From Streptomyces albireticuli (GTDB lineage Bacteria; Actinomycetota; Actinomycetes; Streptomycetales; Streptomycetaceae): a DNA stretch of 64,000 bases. Of this stretch, positions 25,159 to 34,117 are shown piece by piece (position 1 is the stretch's first letter; each line of letters starts with the position of its first letter). A model generated the notes under the pieces. It had not been told where the DNA came from, did no database searches, and saw nothing but the letters and a program-made list of their open reading frames with translations. The stretch is taken from positions 21,033 to 85,032 of the forward strand of contig NZ_JAJQQS010000026.1 of assembly GCF_021228125.1 (NCBI RefSeq), written 5' to 3'. The position numbers and the translations under genes are program-made.

Positions 25159-25968
25159 CCTTCACGGCGTTCGACGTCGGCGCGGCCGTGGCGGCCTACG
25201 ACCGGCTGGTGGCGGTCTTCGACGGACGGGCACGCGTGCAGTACGCCGTCAAGGCCCGCCCCGACCGGGCGCTCATGACCGCCCTCGTCCGGCGCGGCGG
25301 CGCCCTGGACGTCGCCTCACCGCGCGAGATCCAGCAGGCCTTGGACGCCGGCTGCCCACCGGAGGACATCGCCTGTTCCAACGCGTTCGCCGACGCCCGG
25401 GAACTGGCCTTCGCGCGGGAGAAGGGCGTCGCGGTCTTCACCGCCGACAGCACCGCCATGGTGGAACGCCTCGCCACCGTGTGCCCGGGGGCAACGGTGT
25501 TCGTCCGCGTCGCGCACGAATACACCACCGGTGCCGCCCAGCCCCTCGTCGGCCGCTTCGGCTGCGAAGAAGGCGAGGCGGTCCGGCTCGGCGAAGGCCG
25601 TCGTCGAGCGCCCCTGCGGTACCTATGTCGTCCTCGACGCCGGGCTGTGGAACGCCGGTCTCCTGGACAATCTCGGCGGCATCGAATACCGCGTCACCTT
25701 CCCCGGCCACCCGGAAGGCGTCGCCACCCGGCCCGTCACCCTGTGCGGCCCGACCTGCGACTCGCTCGACACCTTCACCACCGACGGCGTCTACCAGGCA
25801 CCGCCGGCCCTGGCCCCGGGCGACCGGGCCGTGATCTGGTCGACGGGCGCCTACTGCTCGACCAGCACCCTGGTGGGCTTCAACGGCTACCCGCCCGTGC
25901 CGCAGCACGTCCACGTGCCTCCGGGCGAGGACGCGGGCGGGCCGCCGGAGGGGGCCCGGGAGCCCTAG
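25150..25968 (+). pseudogene. Broken PLP-dependent Orn/DAP/Arg-type decarboxylase
   Basis: From about 25150 a fold-III decarboxylase reads TPFTAFDVGAAVAAYDRL, then VQYAVKARPD with the PLP Lys, then LDVASPREIQQALDAG, up to LVGRFGCEEGE near 25590. It then jumps frame to VVERPCGTYVVLDAG, and CGPTCDSLDTF carries the conserved C-terminal Cys/Asp. The start and some 150-200 middle residues, including the His and Gly-rich PLP phosphate region, are missing. Both junctions break the reading frame, so no functional enzyme can be made. Confidence 0.75.
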
Positions 25969-26011
25969 CCGTGTGGCTGGTCGCCGGCCGGCAGTGTGCG
26001 GGTTCCACCCC

Positions 26012-27550
26012 TCAGCCGTCGGCCGCGGGCGGATCCGCCCGCCGCGCGGCGTCCCGGAGAGCGACGCGGTCCGGCTGGCCCTTGCGGGTCCGTGGCAGTT
26101 CGCGCAGGAAGCGGATGCTGCTCGGTGTGTACCGCTCGCCCGCGGTGTTCCGGACGAAGTCCGCGAGCTCGTGCGCGCCGACAGCCGAGCCTTCGGCGCG
26201 TACGACGGCCGCGTGGACCGTCTCGTGGAGGCGCGCGTCGGGGACGCCGAAGACGGAGGCCTGGTGCACACCGGGGTGCGAGGCGAGGACGGCCTCGACG
26301 TCGTGGGCGTAGACGCACAACCCGCTGGCCACGATGATTTTGTTGCTCTCGCGGCCGGTGAGACGCAGGTACCCGGCGGAGTCGACGCGGCCACGGTCGC
26401 CCATGCGGAACCAGCCCTCCCTGAAGGACGACGCCGTCAGCGCCGGGTTGCCCCGGTACTCCGTCGCCGCGGCGGGGGAGCGGACCCAGACGTCCCCGTC
26501 GTCACCGGTGCCGTCCGTGCCCGCCGAGCCGTCGCCGACGCGGACCGTGACCCCGGGGAGGGGCCTGCCCACCGACCCCAGCGGACCGGCGGTGTGCTCT
26601 TCCGTGCCCAGGGCCGTGACGTACGCCGCCTCGCTGGAGGCGTAGACCTGGACGAGCCGCGGGCCGAAGCGGTCCAGGGCCTCCTCGATGATGGCGCGGT
26701 CGGCCGGCGCGCTCCCGTACTCCACCTGGCGCAGATGCGGACAGCGGGCCGCGCCGGTCTCCGCCGCGAGCTCCTCCAGCAGCCGGGGCATGCAGTACAG
26801 ATGCGTGATGCGCTCCCGTTCGAGCGCCTCGCTCACCCGCGAGGGGCCCACATCGCCGAGCAGGACCGCCGAACCTCCCGCGGCCAGCGTCCAGATCACA
26901 TGCTCGACCTCCGGGGAGAGCATGTCCCTGGCGTGATGGAGGAACCGCCGGGCGGGGCCGCCGGGAACGTCGCGGCGCAGCCACCCGTCCATCCGCCGTT
27001 GCGCGGCCAGGCCCGCGAAGGTGTGGACCGGTGCTTTGGGGAGGCCGGTGGAGCCGCTGGTGCACATGATCAGCGCGGGGTCGGTCTCCCGGCCGCCGGG
27101 CGGGACGGCCCGGGCCGGTGCGAGGGCGGCCGCGGCGAGCAGGTCCCGTCCGTGGCCGGCCGGCCCGAGGGACAGCACGTGCCGCGGGTCCAGGGCGCCC
27201 AGCACGGCCTCGGCGTTCTCGCCGAAAGCGGGGGCGAAGACGAGGTCCGTCGTTCCGACCGTCCGGGCCAGCGCGACCAGCGCCGGGGCGGGGACCCTGG
27301 TCGAGAGCGGGGCGTAGCAGGCGCCGAGCAGCTGCACCGCCAGGCGCAGGGCCACCGCCTCGGGGGAGATGAGGTCCAGGGCCGCCACGGTCCTGCCCGG
27401 GCCGACGCCCGTCCGGGCGAGCACGTGGGCGAAGCGGTGCACCATGTCGAGCACTTCACCGTGGGTGAGACGGCGGTGCCCCTGTACCAGGGCCTCGCTG
27501 TCCGGGGCGCGCCGTAGGCCGGAGACGATGCCGTGGAGAAGCCGACTCAT
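26012..27550 (-). CDS. Acyl/aryl-CoA ligase-like adenylating enzyme
   Basis: A 512-residue ANL-superfamily enzyme. The phosphate loop is TSGSTGLPKAP, the second core region is YASSEAAYVTALG, WFRMGDRG carries the ribose-binding Asp, and the hinge region is GRESNKIIVASG. The A10 part PRTRKGQPDR has the catalytic Lys near residue 490. It would activate a carboxylic acid as an adenylate and pass it to CoA or a carrier. The start ATG 27550 begins SRLLHGIVSGLRRAPDSEAL. It is the last gene of the leftward methyltransferase-flavoenzyme-ligase operon. Confidence 0.85.
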   Translation of the reverse strand: MSRLLHGIVSGLRRAPDSEALVQGHRRLTHGEVLDMVHRFAHVLARTGVGPGRTVAALDLISPEAVALRLAVQLLGACYAPLSTRVPAPALVALARTVGTTDLVFAPAFGENAEAVLGALDPRHVLSLGPAGHGRDLLAAAALAPARAVPPGGRETDPALIMCTSGSTGLPKAPVHTFAGLAAQRRMDGWLRRDVPGGPARRFLHHARDMLSPEVEHVIWTLAAGGSAVLLGDVGPSRVSEALERERITHLYCMPRLLEELAAETGAARCPHLRQVEYGSAPADRAIIEEALDRFGPRLVQVYASSEAAYVTALGTEEHTAGPLGSVGRPLPGVTVRVGDGSAGTDGTGDDGDVWVRSPAAATEYRGNPALTASSFREGWFRMGDRGRVDSAGYLRLTGRESNKIIVASGLCVYAHDVEAVLASHPGVHQASVFGVPDARLHETVHAAVVRAEGSAVGAHELADFVRNTAGERYTPSSIRFLRELPRTRKGQPDRVALRDAARRADPPAADG

Positions 27551-27599
27551 ACCTGTGCCTTCCTGATCCGTGACATCCCGGGGGCGAGCCGGCGGTTCG

Positions 27600-29543
27600 T
27601 CATGATCGTGGCTGTCGTCGGCCCAGGGCGAAGGCCGCCGCGAACGCGTATGCGTCCGGGTCCCAGCCGAGCTCCCTGATCTCGTCCGTGCGGGGCAGGC
27701 CCGCGCAGGCGCAGCCCGCCAGGCCCCGTTCCTCGGCCAGCAGATAGGCGCTCTGCACGGCTGCTCCGGCGTCCCAGAAGACGGCCAGCAGCCCGCCCCC
27801 GGGGTAACGGGCCATGATCCGCACCCAGTCGGCCCGCCACAGCAGGACGACCGGGGGAGGGCCGGCGGCCGGATCGCGCCGCAGGTAGCCGTTGACACGG
27901 TCGTTCACGGACCGCCGCCAGGCCGGCGGGACGGGATGGCCGATCAGCTCGCTGCCGTCGGCGCAGGCGTAGAGCCCTGGCGCGAGCCCGGTGACGTCGT
28001 TGGCCAGCAGGTACGGGGTGAGGCTGCCGGTGCCGCCGCACGTCGGGCTGGTCGGCGTCGTCTCCTTGGGGCCGCGGAACAGGCCCGTGAGCACATCGGC
28101 GAGGGCGGAGAGCGGCAGCGGGCCGGTCATGTCACGCCGGGAGCGGCGTCGCCTCAGCACCTCGGTGACCGCCGAACCGGTGGGTGCGGTGGGCAGCGGG
28201 ACCCGCAGACCGTCGAGTGACGGGTCGCACCGCTCGGGGATGTCGGAACGCCCGACCTCGGGACCGCGCTCCAGATCCCGCCAGACGCGGCGTTCGGCGG
28301 CGCTCCAGCCCGCGGGGACCGGCCGGCCGGTCCGCGCCCGTCGGCCGCCCGCCGCACCGGCCGGAGCCGGTGTCCGTGCCTCTTCCCGAGCGCCGGCGGA
28401 CTCGTACACCCGGTCCGGCGCGAAGGGCCGCAGCTCCTCCGCCGTGAAACGGCCCCCGCCGGTCAGCAGGCCGAGGACGATCTCCCCGAACACGGGCATG
28501 AACTTGAAGCCGTGGCCGCCCAGCCCCGTGACGAGGGTGACCGCCTCATGGCCCGGCGCCCGGCCCAGGACGAAGTGGTTGTCGGGCGTGCGCGGATACG
28601 TGCACACCGTGCTCCGCATCCAGCGGCCCGTCCGCCCGGGAAGATAGCGGCGCAGCTCGGCCGCCGACCGCTCGATCTCGTCCCGCCGCACCCGCCGGTC
28701 CACGGCGTCCGGGTCGCACGGGGGCGGGTCAGCCTCCTGGCTGCACTTGACGCCGCCGGCCGGGCCGTCGACGGCAGGCATGGCGAAGAAGATGCCGGGG
28801 GCCTGCCAGATGTGCACGGGGAAGCGGTCCGGCGCGAAGTGGTGGGCAGTGTCGGGACGCAGCTCGAACCAGTGCTGGACCTGCCGCCGCGCCTGTACGG
28901 GCACGGACACCCCGGGCAGCAGCAGCTCGCTCCATGAACCGGGGCAGAGCACCAGGTGCCCCGCCGCGTAGCGGGCCCGCGGGGTCTCCACCGTCAGCCC
29001 CGAGCGTCCGGCGGCGAACCGCACCATCGGCTCGTGGAACCGGAGCCGGGCCCCGTCGCCCCGTGCCAGCCGGTGGTGCAGGAGCAGGGCCTCCTCCGGG
29101 TGGACGAGACCCGCCGTCGGGTCGTAACAGGCCACCGCCTCGTCCGGCACCCAGGCACCGGGAACGGACAGCCGCCGGATGCCGTCGGCGTCCAGCATGT
29201 GGTGCTCCAGCGCGAACCGGCGCGCGCACTCGGCGGTGCGCACCACCGCCTCACTGTCCTCCCGGCCCGTGATCAGCACACCGGTGCGCCGCCACACGGC
29301 ACGCCCGGTGGTCCGGGAGAGCTCCTCCCACAACTCGTGGGCGCGGAGCAGCAGGGGCACGAACGCGGCTCCTTCCGCGTAGGCACGGCGCACGATGCGC
29401 GTGCCCCCGTGGCTCGACCCGCGGGCGTGCGCGGGGCCGAACCGCTCCAGGCCCAGGACGCGCATCCCGGCCGCCGCCAGGGCACGCACCGTGCTGCTCC
29501 CCGCCGCGCCCAGGCCGACGACCACGACGTCGTACGTCTCCAC
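27600..29543 (-). CDS. Fused sarcosine-oxidase-like flavoenzyme and SagB-type nitroreductase
   Basis: This 647-residue protein has two enzymes. Residues 1-375 are a DAO-family oxidase of the monomeric sarcosine oxidase type: VVVGLGAAGSS, GTRIVRRAYAEG, Lys266 in GGVKCS where the family has its oxygen-activating Lys, Cys314 in STVCTYPRTPDNHF at the covalent-flavin position, and LGGHGFKFMPVFGE. A Pro/Arg linker (385-415) leads to residues 430-647, a SagB/McbC-like FMN domain: EVLRRRRSRRDM, SPTCGGTGSLTPY, LAPGLYACADG, and AAVQSAYLLAEERGL. It could oxidise an amine substrate and then an imine or azoline. It lies 9 bases after the methyltransferase. Confidence 0.82.
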   Translation of the reverse strand: METYDVVVVGLGAAGSSTVRALAAAGMRVLGLERFGPAHARGSSHGGTRIVRRAYAEGAAFVPLLLRAHELWEELSRTTGRAVWRRTGVLITGREDSEAVVRTAECARRFALEHHMLDADGIRRLSVPGAWVPDEAVACYDPTAGLVHPEEALLLHHRLARGDGARLRFHEPMVRFAAGRSGLTVETPRARYAAGHLVLCPGSWSELLLPGVSVPVQARRQVQHWFELRPDTAHHFAPDRFPVHIWQAPGIFFAMPAVDGPAGGVKCSQEADPPPCDPDAVDRRVRRDEIERSAAELRRYLPGRTGRWMRSTVCTYPRTPDNHFVLGRAPGHEAVTLVTGLGGHGFKFMPVFGEIVLGLLTGGGRFTAEELRPFAPDRVYESAGAREEARTPAPAGAAGGRRARTGRPVPAGWSAAERRVWRDLERGPEVGRSDIPERCDPSLDGLRVPLPTAPTGSAVTEVLRRRRSRRDMTGPLPLSALADVLTGLFRGPKETTPTSPTCGGTGSLTPYLLANDVTGLAPGLYACADGSELIGHPVPPAWRRSVNDRVNGYLRRDPAAGPPPVVLLWRADWVRIMARYPGGGLLAVFWDAGAAVQSAYLLAEERGLAGCACAGLPRTDEIRELGWDPDAYAFAAAFALGRRQPRS

Positions 29544-29552
29544 CGGAACTCC

Positions 29553-30287
29553 TCACTCCTGCGGCCGCGCGCGCAGCGTGGCCAGGAACCGGCCGTCCGC
29601 GCCCGCTTCGACGTGGGTCTCGAACCCTCTGTCCGCGGCGCGCGCCGCCAGCGTGTCCGGGTCCAGGTCGAGCCAGGGGAACCAGGGGCCCGCCTGCCCG
29701 GCGTACAGGTGCCGGATGCGGCGGTCGCCCGGGTAGGGGCGGTCCCCGCCGGCCGTCCAGTCGTCCAGGCCGCGTCCGTCCCTCCCCGACATCAGCACGC
29801 TGCCTCCCGGGGCCAGCAGGCCCGCCAGCCGGTCGAGCAGCGCCGGGAGCAGCGCGAGCCGCCCTGCGAGGCCGGTGTTGTTCCCCATCAGCAGCAGATG
29901 CCGGTAGGCGCGGGTGGGCCGGAAGGTCCACAGGTCGGCGAGCCGTACCCGGCAGCCGTGGAGCACCGCCTGTTCCACCGCGGCCTCCAGCAGGTCGATG
30001 CCTTCGGCGTCGATCCCGCGGGCCATGAGGTGTTCCAGGTGCCGGCCGGTGGAGCACCCGATGTCGAGCACCGGGCCTTCCTCGATCATGTCCAGGGCGC
30101 GGAGGTCGGCCGGCGCGGTGGCACCGGACTCCCGGAGCCACCACCGCAGGCTGGTCGGTTCGGGAAGGCGGCCCTCGCGCTCCACCAGTAGCTCACCACG
30201 GGCCCCGCGCTCCCTCAGGGCCTGTCCGTCCAGGGGCTGACCGGCCCCCGACGGGTTCTCGCAGGAACAACTGCACGGATGCCTCAT
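29553..30287 (-). CDS. SAM-dependent methyltransferase
   Basis: A 244-residue protein. Motif I is VLDIGCSTGRHLEHL, followed by AEGIDLLEAAVEQAV and a later LLAPGGSVLMSG strand. The first 16 residues, starting MRHPCSCSCENPSG, are Cys-rich and not part of the fold, so the start at 30287 is uncertain; a downstream start near residue 30-40 is possible. It is the first gene of a leftward operon, and the next gene starts 9 bases after its stop. The acceptor group is unknown. Confidence 0.75.
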   Translation of the reverse strand: MRHPCSCSCENPSGAGQPLDGQALRERGARGELLVEREGRLPEPTSLRWWLRESGATAPADLRALDMIEEGPVLDIGCSTGRHLEHLMARGIDAEGIDLLEAAVEQAVLHGCRVRLADLWTFRPTRAYRHLLLMGNNTGLAGRLALLPALLDRLAGLLAPGGSVLMSGRDGRGLDDWTAGGDRPYPGDRRIRHLYAGQAGPWFPWLDLDPDTLAARAADRGFETHVEAGADGRFLATLRARPQE

Positions 30288-30691
30288 GTGTCGCGCCTTC
30301 CTCGAGGCATGTGCGACGGCGCCGCCGTCGCCGCCTGCCGACGAAGCCCCTCCCCGGCCGGGCGAACCGGTCACAGGCTTCCCGGGCACCCTGGGCGCAA
30401 CCCTTCCCCTGTGCGAACTAATCCGAAAGCGTGAACGGCAGTCTCTGCTGAAACGGTTTCTCCCTCCCGCGTGCTCCGGCGCGCACCCGTGCCCCACACC
30501 GACCTTTTTCACCCCCGATGGGTGTTGACGTACACCCGAGTTCATCATCGGGGCGGCAGTGCACCACCGGGCGATGACGGGGCGCGCGCCGACGCCGTGC
30601 CGGGAACCCCGGGAAGCACCGGCGGCTTCCCGCCGGTGCTCGTCGGACGCGTCGCATCTGCGAATCCGTGTCCCCGGCCGACACCGGTCGG
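30288..30691. other. Intergenic region with nested inverted repeats
   Basis: These 404 bases hold no gene. At 30513-30553 are nested inverted repeats: CCCCGATG pairs with CATCGGGG, and inside them GGGTGT-TGACGT-ACACCC spans 30520-30537. There is no T tract on the leftward strand. The region lies upstream of the methyltransferase operon and downstream of the NmrA-like gene, so it may be the operator of the first or a terminator of the second. A ribosome site before 30287 is weak. Confidence 0.4.
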
Positions 30692-31504
30692 CTACGACCA
30701 GACGCCCGTCGCCGCCGTCGCCCGCACGTAATCCCGGAAGGAGCGCGGCTCCCTGCCCAGGGCCTGCCGGACGCCGTCGCTCAGGAAGTCGTCGGCTCCC
30801 TCGCCGATGCCGGCGAGGAAGCCCGCGACCGCCTCGGCGTCGTCCCGCGGGATGCCCGCGCCGGTGAGGTTCTCGACGTAGACGGCCGGTGGGACGTGCC
30901 GGTGGCGGACGTCACGGCCCGCCGCCTCGCCGATCAGGGCCAGCGCCTCCGCGAACGAGAGCGTCTCCGGCCCCGACAGCTCGTAGGTCCGCCCGTCGTG
31001 GCCGTCGGCGGTGAGCGCCGCCACCGCGACGTCGGCGATGTCCTCGGCGTCGATGAACGGCTCGCGGCCGTCGCCCGCCGGCGTCGACACCTCGCCCGCC
31101 AGGACCTCGGGCAGGAAGAAGTCCGCCGCCGCGAAGTTCTGCGCGAACCAGCACGGGCGCAGGATCGTCCACTCCAGCCCCGACTCTCGGACCGCCGCCT
31201 CGGTCGGCGGCACCCCGCCCTCGTCGATGCCGCGCACCGACAGCTGGACGAGCCGCCGGACGCCCGCCTCCTTGGCTGCCGCCACGAAGTCCGCCCGCTC
31301 GGGCAGGCCGAGCGTCTCGGTCGGGACGATGTACACGGCCTCCACGCCGGCGAGGGCCGGGGCCCAGGTGGTGCGGTCCGCCCAGTCGAAGCGGGTGGCG
31401 CCGGAGCGCGAGGCGGCCCGGACGGAGTGGCCGAGGGAGGTGAGGCGGGTGAGGACGCGGCTGCCGGTCTTGCCGGAGGCGCCGAGTACGAGGATCTCTG
31501 TCAT
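30692..31504 (-). CDS. NmrA-like NAD(P)-binding oxidoreductase
   Basis: A 270-residue protein with the Rossmann start ILVLGASGKTGSRVLTRL, then VYIVPTETLG, GVRRLVQLSVRG and LRPCWFAQNF. This is the atypical SDR pattern of NmrA/azoreductase-like proteins (YtfG type), with no classical Tyr-Lys pair. Such proteins reduce quinones or sense NADP. It has no close operon partner. The end, DYVRATAATGVW, is complete. Confidence 0.82.
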   Translation of the reverse strand: MTEILVLGASGKTGSRVLTRLTSLGHSVRAASRSGATRFDWADRTTWAPALAGVEAVYIVPTETLGLPERADFVAAAKEAGVRRLVQLSVRGIDEGGVPPTEAAVRESGLEWTILRPCWFAQNFAAADFFLPEVLAGEVSTPAGDGREPFIDAEDIADVAVAALTADGHDGRTYELSGPETLSFAEALALIGEAAGRDVRHRHVPPAVYVENLTGAGIPRDDAEAVAGFLAGIGEGADDFLSDGVRQALGREPRSFRDYVRATAATGVWS

Positions 31505-31778
31505 GACACCCAGTCAACCGGCGGGCGGGACGTGACTCCATGGGTGAGAGGACGGGGTGCATAGGAGATCGTCCGGCCGCGGCCGGCGCCGGGCCGTCCG
31601 AGGGGAGCGCCCGGGCCCTTCGGTACTTCCCGTGAAAAGGAGTGGGGTGGTTACGCACGGATCAGCGGTCTCTCGATGCCTCCGAACCCGGTGACACCAC
31701 CCCGAGCCGGGGGAGAGCCGCTGGGCCGCCGGCCGGTCTCGGCCGGTCGGCGGCGAGGCGGGGTGTGGGGGCGAGGGG

Positions 31779-32846
31779 TCAGGGTGTGGTGGTGAGGGTG
31801 GGCCAGAGGGTGGTGGCGGTGAGGGGGCGGGCCAGGCGGCGCGCCCAGTAGGTTTCGTCACCGTCTTCGTCGCGCCAGGACCACAGACGGGTGGTGGCGA
31901 GGTGGAGCGGGCTGAGCCGCGTGATGCCGATGGCGCCGTGGAGTTGGTGGGCGATGCGGGCGATCTCGGCGGCCGAGGCGGAGGCCTGGGTCTTCGCGGC
32001 GGCGATGGCGACGTGTGCGGCCGTCCCGCCGGTGTCGAGCGGCACGGCGGCGGCCTCGACGGCGGCGCGGACCAAGGCGGTCTCCTCGATCAGCCGCGCT
32101 TCTTCCTGCTTGACGGCCTGGAAGCGGCTGAGCGGACGACCGAACTGGGTGCGGGCGGTGGTGTGGGCGACCGTCAGATCGGCGCAGCGTCCGGCAGCAC
32201 CGGCGATCAGGGCGGAGCGGGCCAGGGCCGCGCGGAGCCGGGCCTCGTCGAGCAGTTCGGGGGAGATCCGGCGGACCCGGGAGGCGGGGATCTCAAGGGT
32301 GGCGAGGTGCAGGTCGTCGCGGGGTTCCTCGGCGAGGTTGCCGCCGGGGGTGAGGACGGCCTGGCCGGGGGTGAGGGTGAACAGGGCAGGGCCGAAGGGG
32401 GCGGCGGCCAGCACGACCACCGCGGTGGCGGTGCGAGCCCAGGGGACACGGCGCAGGGTGCCGGTGACCCGCAGGGTGTCGTCGTCCCCGGAGGAACCGG
32501 CCGAGCCGACGGCGGAGGCGGCCGGGTGGGCGTAACGGATCGTGAGGTCGGGGGCGATCGCGTAGCTGAGCGGGCCGTCCGGGACGGGGAGGCCGGCGCG
32601 GCGCAGCAGGGGGCGGGCGACCAGGGCGGTCTCGGCGAGGGGGGCGGGGACGGCGCGGAATCCCGCTTCCCGGGCGGCGGCGAGGAGTTCGGCCGTGGAG
32701 GCGTCCTCGGAGGGGAGGGACACGGCGTCGGGGGCGGTGGTGTTGGCGACGACGGCGATGGTGTCCGCGGCGGCGTGGAAGGCGGCGGTGTCGTAGGCGT
32801 CGGCGGAGATGACGGGGGCGCCGGTGTCTATCGTGCGGGTGTTCAT
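31779..32846 (-). CDS. Acyl-CoA dehydrogenase, short divergent partner
   Basis: A 355-residue protein with the C-terminal helical domain of acyl-CoA dehydrogenases (HTTARTQFGRPLSRFQAVKQ, then AHQLHGAIGITRLSPLH). The N-terminal half is shortened and rich in Ala and low in conserved FAD-loop motifs. No clear catalytic Glu is present at the usual place, where GAIGIT is found. Such proteins usually pair with an active acyl-CoA dehydrogenase as heteromer, as in actinobacterial steroid degradation. Its ATG overlaps the stop of the other dehydrogenase, supporting a joint complex. Confidence 0.78.
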   Translation of the reverse strand: MNTRTIDTGAPVISADAYDTAAFHAAADTIAVVANTTAPDAVSLPSEDASTAELLAAAREAGFRAVPAPLAETALVARPLLRRAGLPVPDGPLSYAIAPDLTIRYAHPAASAVGSAGSSGDDDTLRVTGTLRRVPWARTATAVVVLAAAPFGPALFTLTPGQAVLTPGGNLAEEPRDDLHLATLEIPASRVRRISPELLDEARLRAALARSALIAGAAGRCADLTVAHTTARTQFGRPLSRFQAVKQEEARLIEETALVRAAVEAAAVPLDTGGTAAHVAIAAAKTQASASAAEIARIAHQLHGAIGITRLSPLHLATTRLWSWRDEDGDETYWARRLARPLTATTLWPTLTTTP

Positions 32847-34033
32847 CAGCGCTGCTCCAGACCTCGGGTGATGATGCCGCGAAGGATTTCGTTGGTGCCG
32901 CCGCGCAGGGTGTAGCCGGGGCTGTGCAGCAGGGCGAAGGCGAGCAGTTCGGGGTGGCTGCCGGGGGTGGCGTGCGGGTCCGCCGGGGTCGGCAGGATGC
33001 CGCGGACGGTGTCGACCAGCGCGCCCTCCAGGCGGGTGCCGAGGTCCTTGACCAGGGCGGCCTGGGTGTCGGGCGAGTGCCCGGCGTCCAGAGCCGCGGC
33101 CACGCCGAGGGACAGCCGGCGGATGCTGAGCAGTCGGGCCGTCAGGATGCCGACCCGGGTGAGCTGTTCGGCCGTGGCCGAGCCGTGCTCGAGTTCGCGG
33201 AGCAGGGAGACCAGCAGGGGGAAGGTGGACAGGTAGCGTTCCGGGCCGCTTCGCTCGAAGGCGAGTTCACCGGTGACCTGCTGCCAGCCGCCGCCCCGCT
33301 CCCCGAGCAGCATGCCGTCGGGGACGTCGACGCCTTCCAGGTGGACGGCGTTGAAGCGGTGCTCGCCGCTCATCAGGTGGATCGGCTCGATGCGTACGCC
33401 CGGCGCGCGCAGGTCGACGATGAACTGGCTGAGCCCGGCGTGCTTGTCCTCGGTGTCGTCGGTGCGGGCCAGGACGATGGCGTAGTCGTTGACGTGGGCG
33501 CCGCCGGTCCACATCTTGGTGCCCGTCAACCGCCAGCCGTCGGCGGTGCGTTCGGCGCGGGTGGCGACCGAGGCGAGGTCGGATCCGCTGTTCTTCTCGC
33601 TCATCCCGATGGAGAAGAAGCACCGCCCGGCGGCGATCCTCGGCAGAAAGAAGCGACGCTGCTCCTCGGTGCCGTGCTGGAGGACGGACGGGCCTGCCTG
33701 CCGGTCGGAGACCCAGTGGGCGCTGACCGGGGCGCCGGCCGCGAGCAGTTCCTCGATCACCACGTAACGTTCCAGGAAGCCGCGGCCCGCGCCGCCGTAC
33801 TCGGTGGGCAGGGCCATGCCGACCCAGCCGCGCTCGGCGAGGCGGCGGCTGAAGCCGGGGTCCCAGCCGGCCAGCCAGGAGTCGGGGCGGCCGAGGACGG
33901 TGCCGCGGGCACGCTCCTCGTCGACGAAGGCGCGGACCTCGGCGCGGAGCCGGCGGGCCGATTCGGGCAGGGCGACGTCGGGGAATGCGATCGGTGAAAG
34001 TGCCGAGGTCGGTGAAGGCGTCGAAGGCGGCAT
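32846..34033 (-). CDS. Acyl-CoA dehydrogenase
   Basis: A 395-residue flavoprotein of full length. It has LAERGWVGMALPTEYGGAGRG, the FAD region CFFSIGMSEKNSGSD and WRLTGTKMWTGGAHVNDY, and the C-terminal TLRGGTNEILRGII with the catalytic Glu. It would introduce a 2,3-double bond into a CoA thioester and give electrons to ETF. It lies between a CoA transferase and its short partner in one leftward set. The substrate is unknown, but a branched, cyclic or plant-type acid fits such clusters. Confidence 0.9.
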   Translation of the reverse strand: MPPSTPSPTSALSPIAFPDVALPESARRLRAEVRAFVDEERARGTVLGRPDSWLAGWDPGFSRRLAERGWVGMALPTEYGGAGRGFLERYVVIEELLAAGAPVSAHWVSDRQAGPSVLQHGTEEQRRFFLPRIAAGRCFFSIGMSEKNSGSDLASVATRAERTADGWRLTGTKMWTGGAHVNDYAIVLARTDDTEDKHAGLSQFIVDLRAPGVRIEPIHLMSGEHRFNAVHLEGVDVPDGMLLGERGGGWQQVTGELAFERSGPERYLSTFPLLVSLLRELEHGSATAEQLTRVGILTARLLSIRRLSLGVAAALDAGHSPDTQAALVKDLGTRLEGALVDTVRGILPTPADPHATPGSHPELLAFALLHSPGYTLRGGTNEILRGIITRGLEQR

Positions 34034-34117
34034 GGCTCATTCGCTCCCGGGTCGGTGAATTGATTGATGCATTTCTTCGCGGTTCCTTGCGTTACGGAGC
34101 TTCGTCACGGAAATCGG

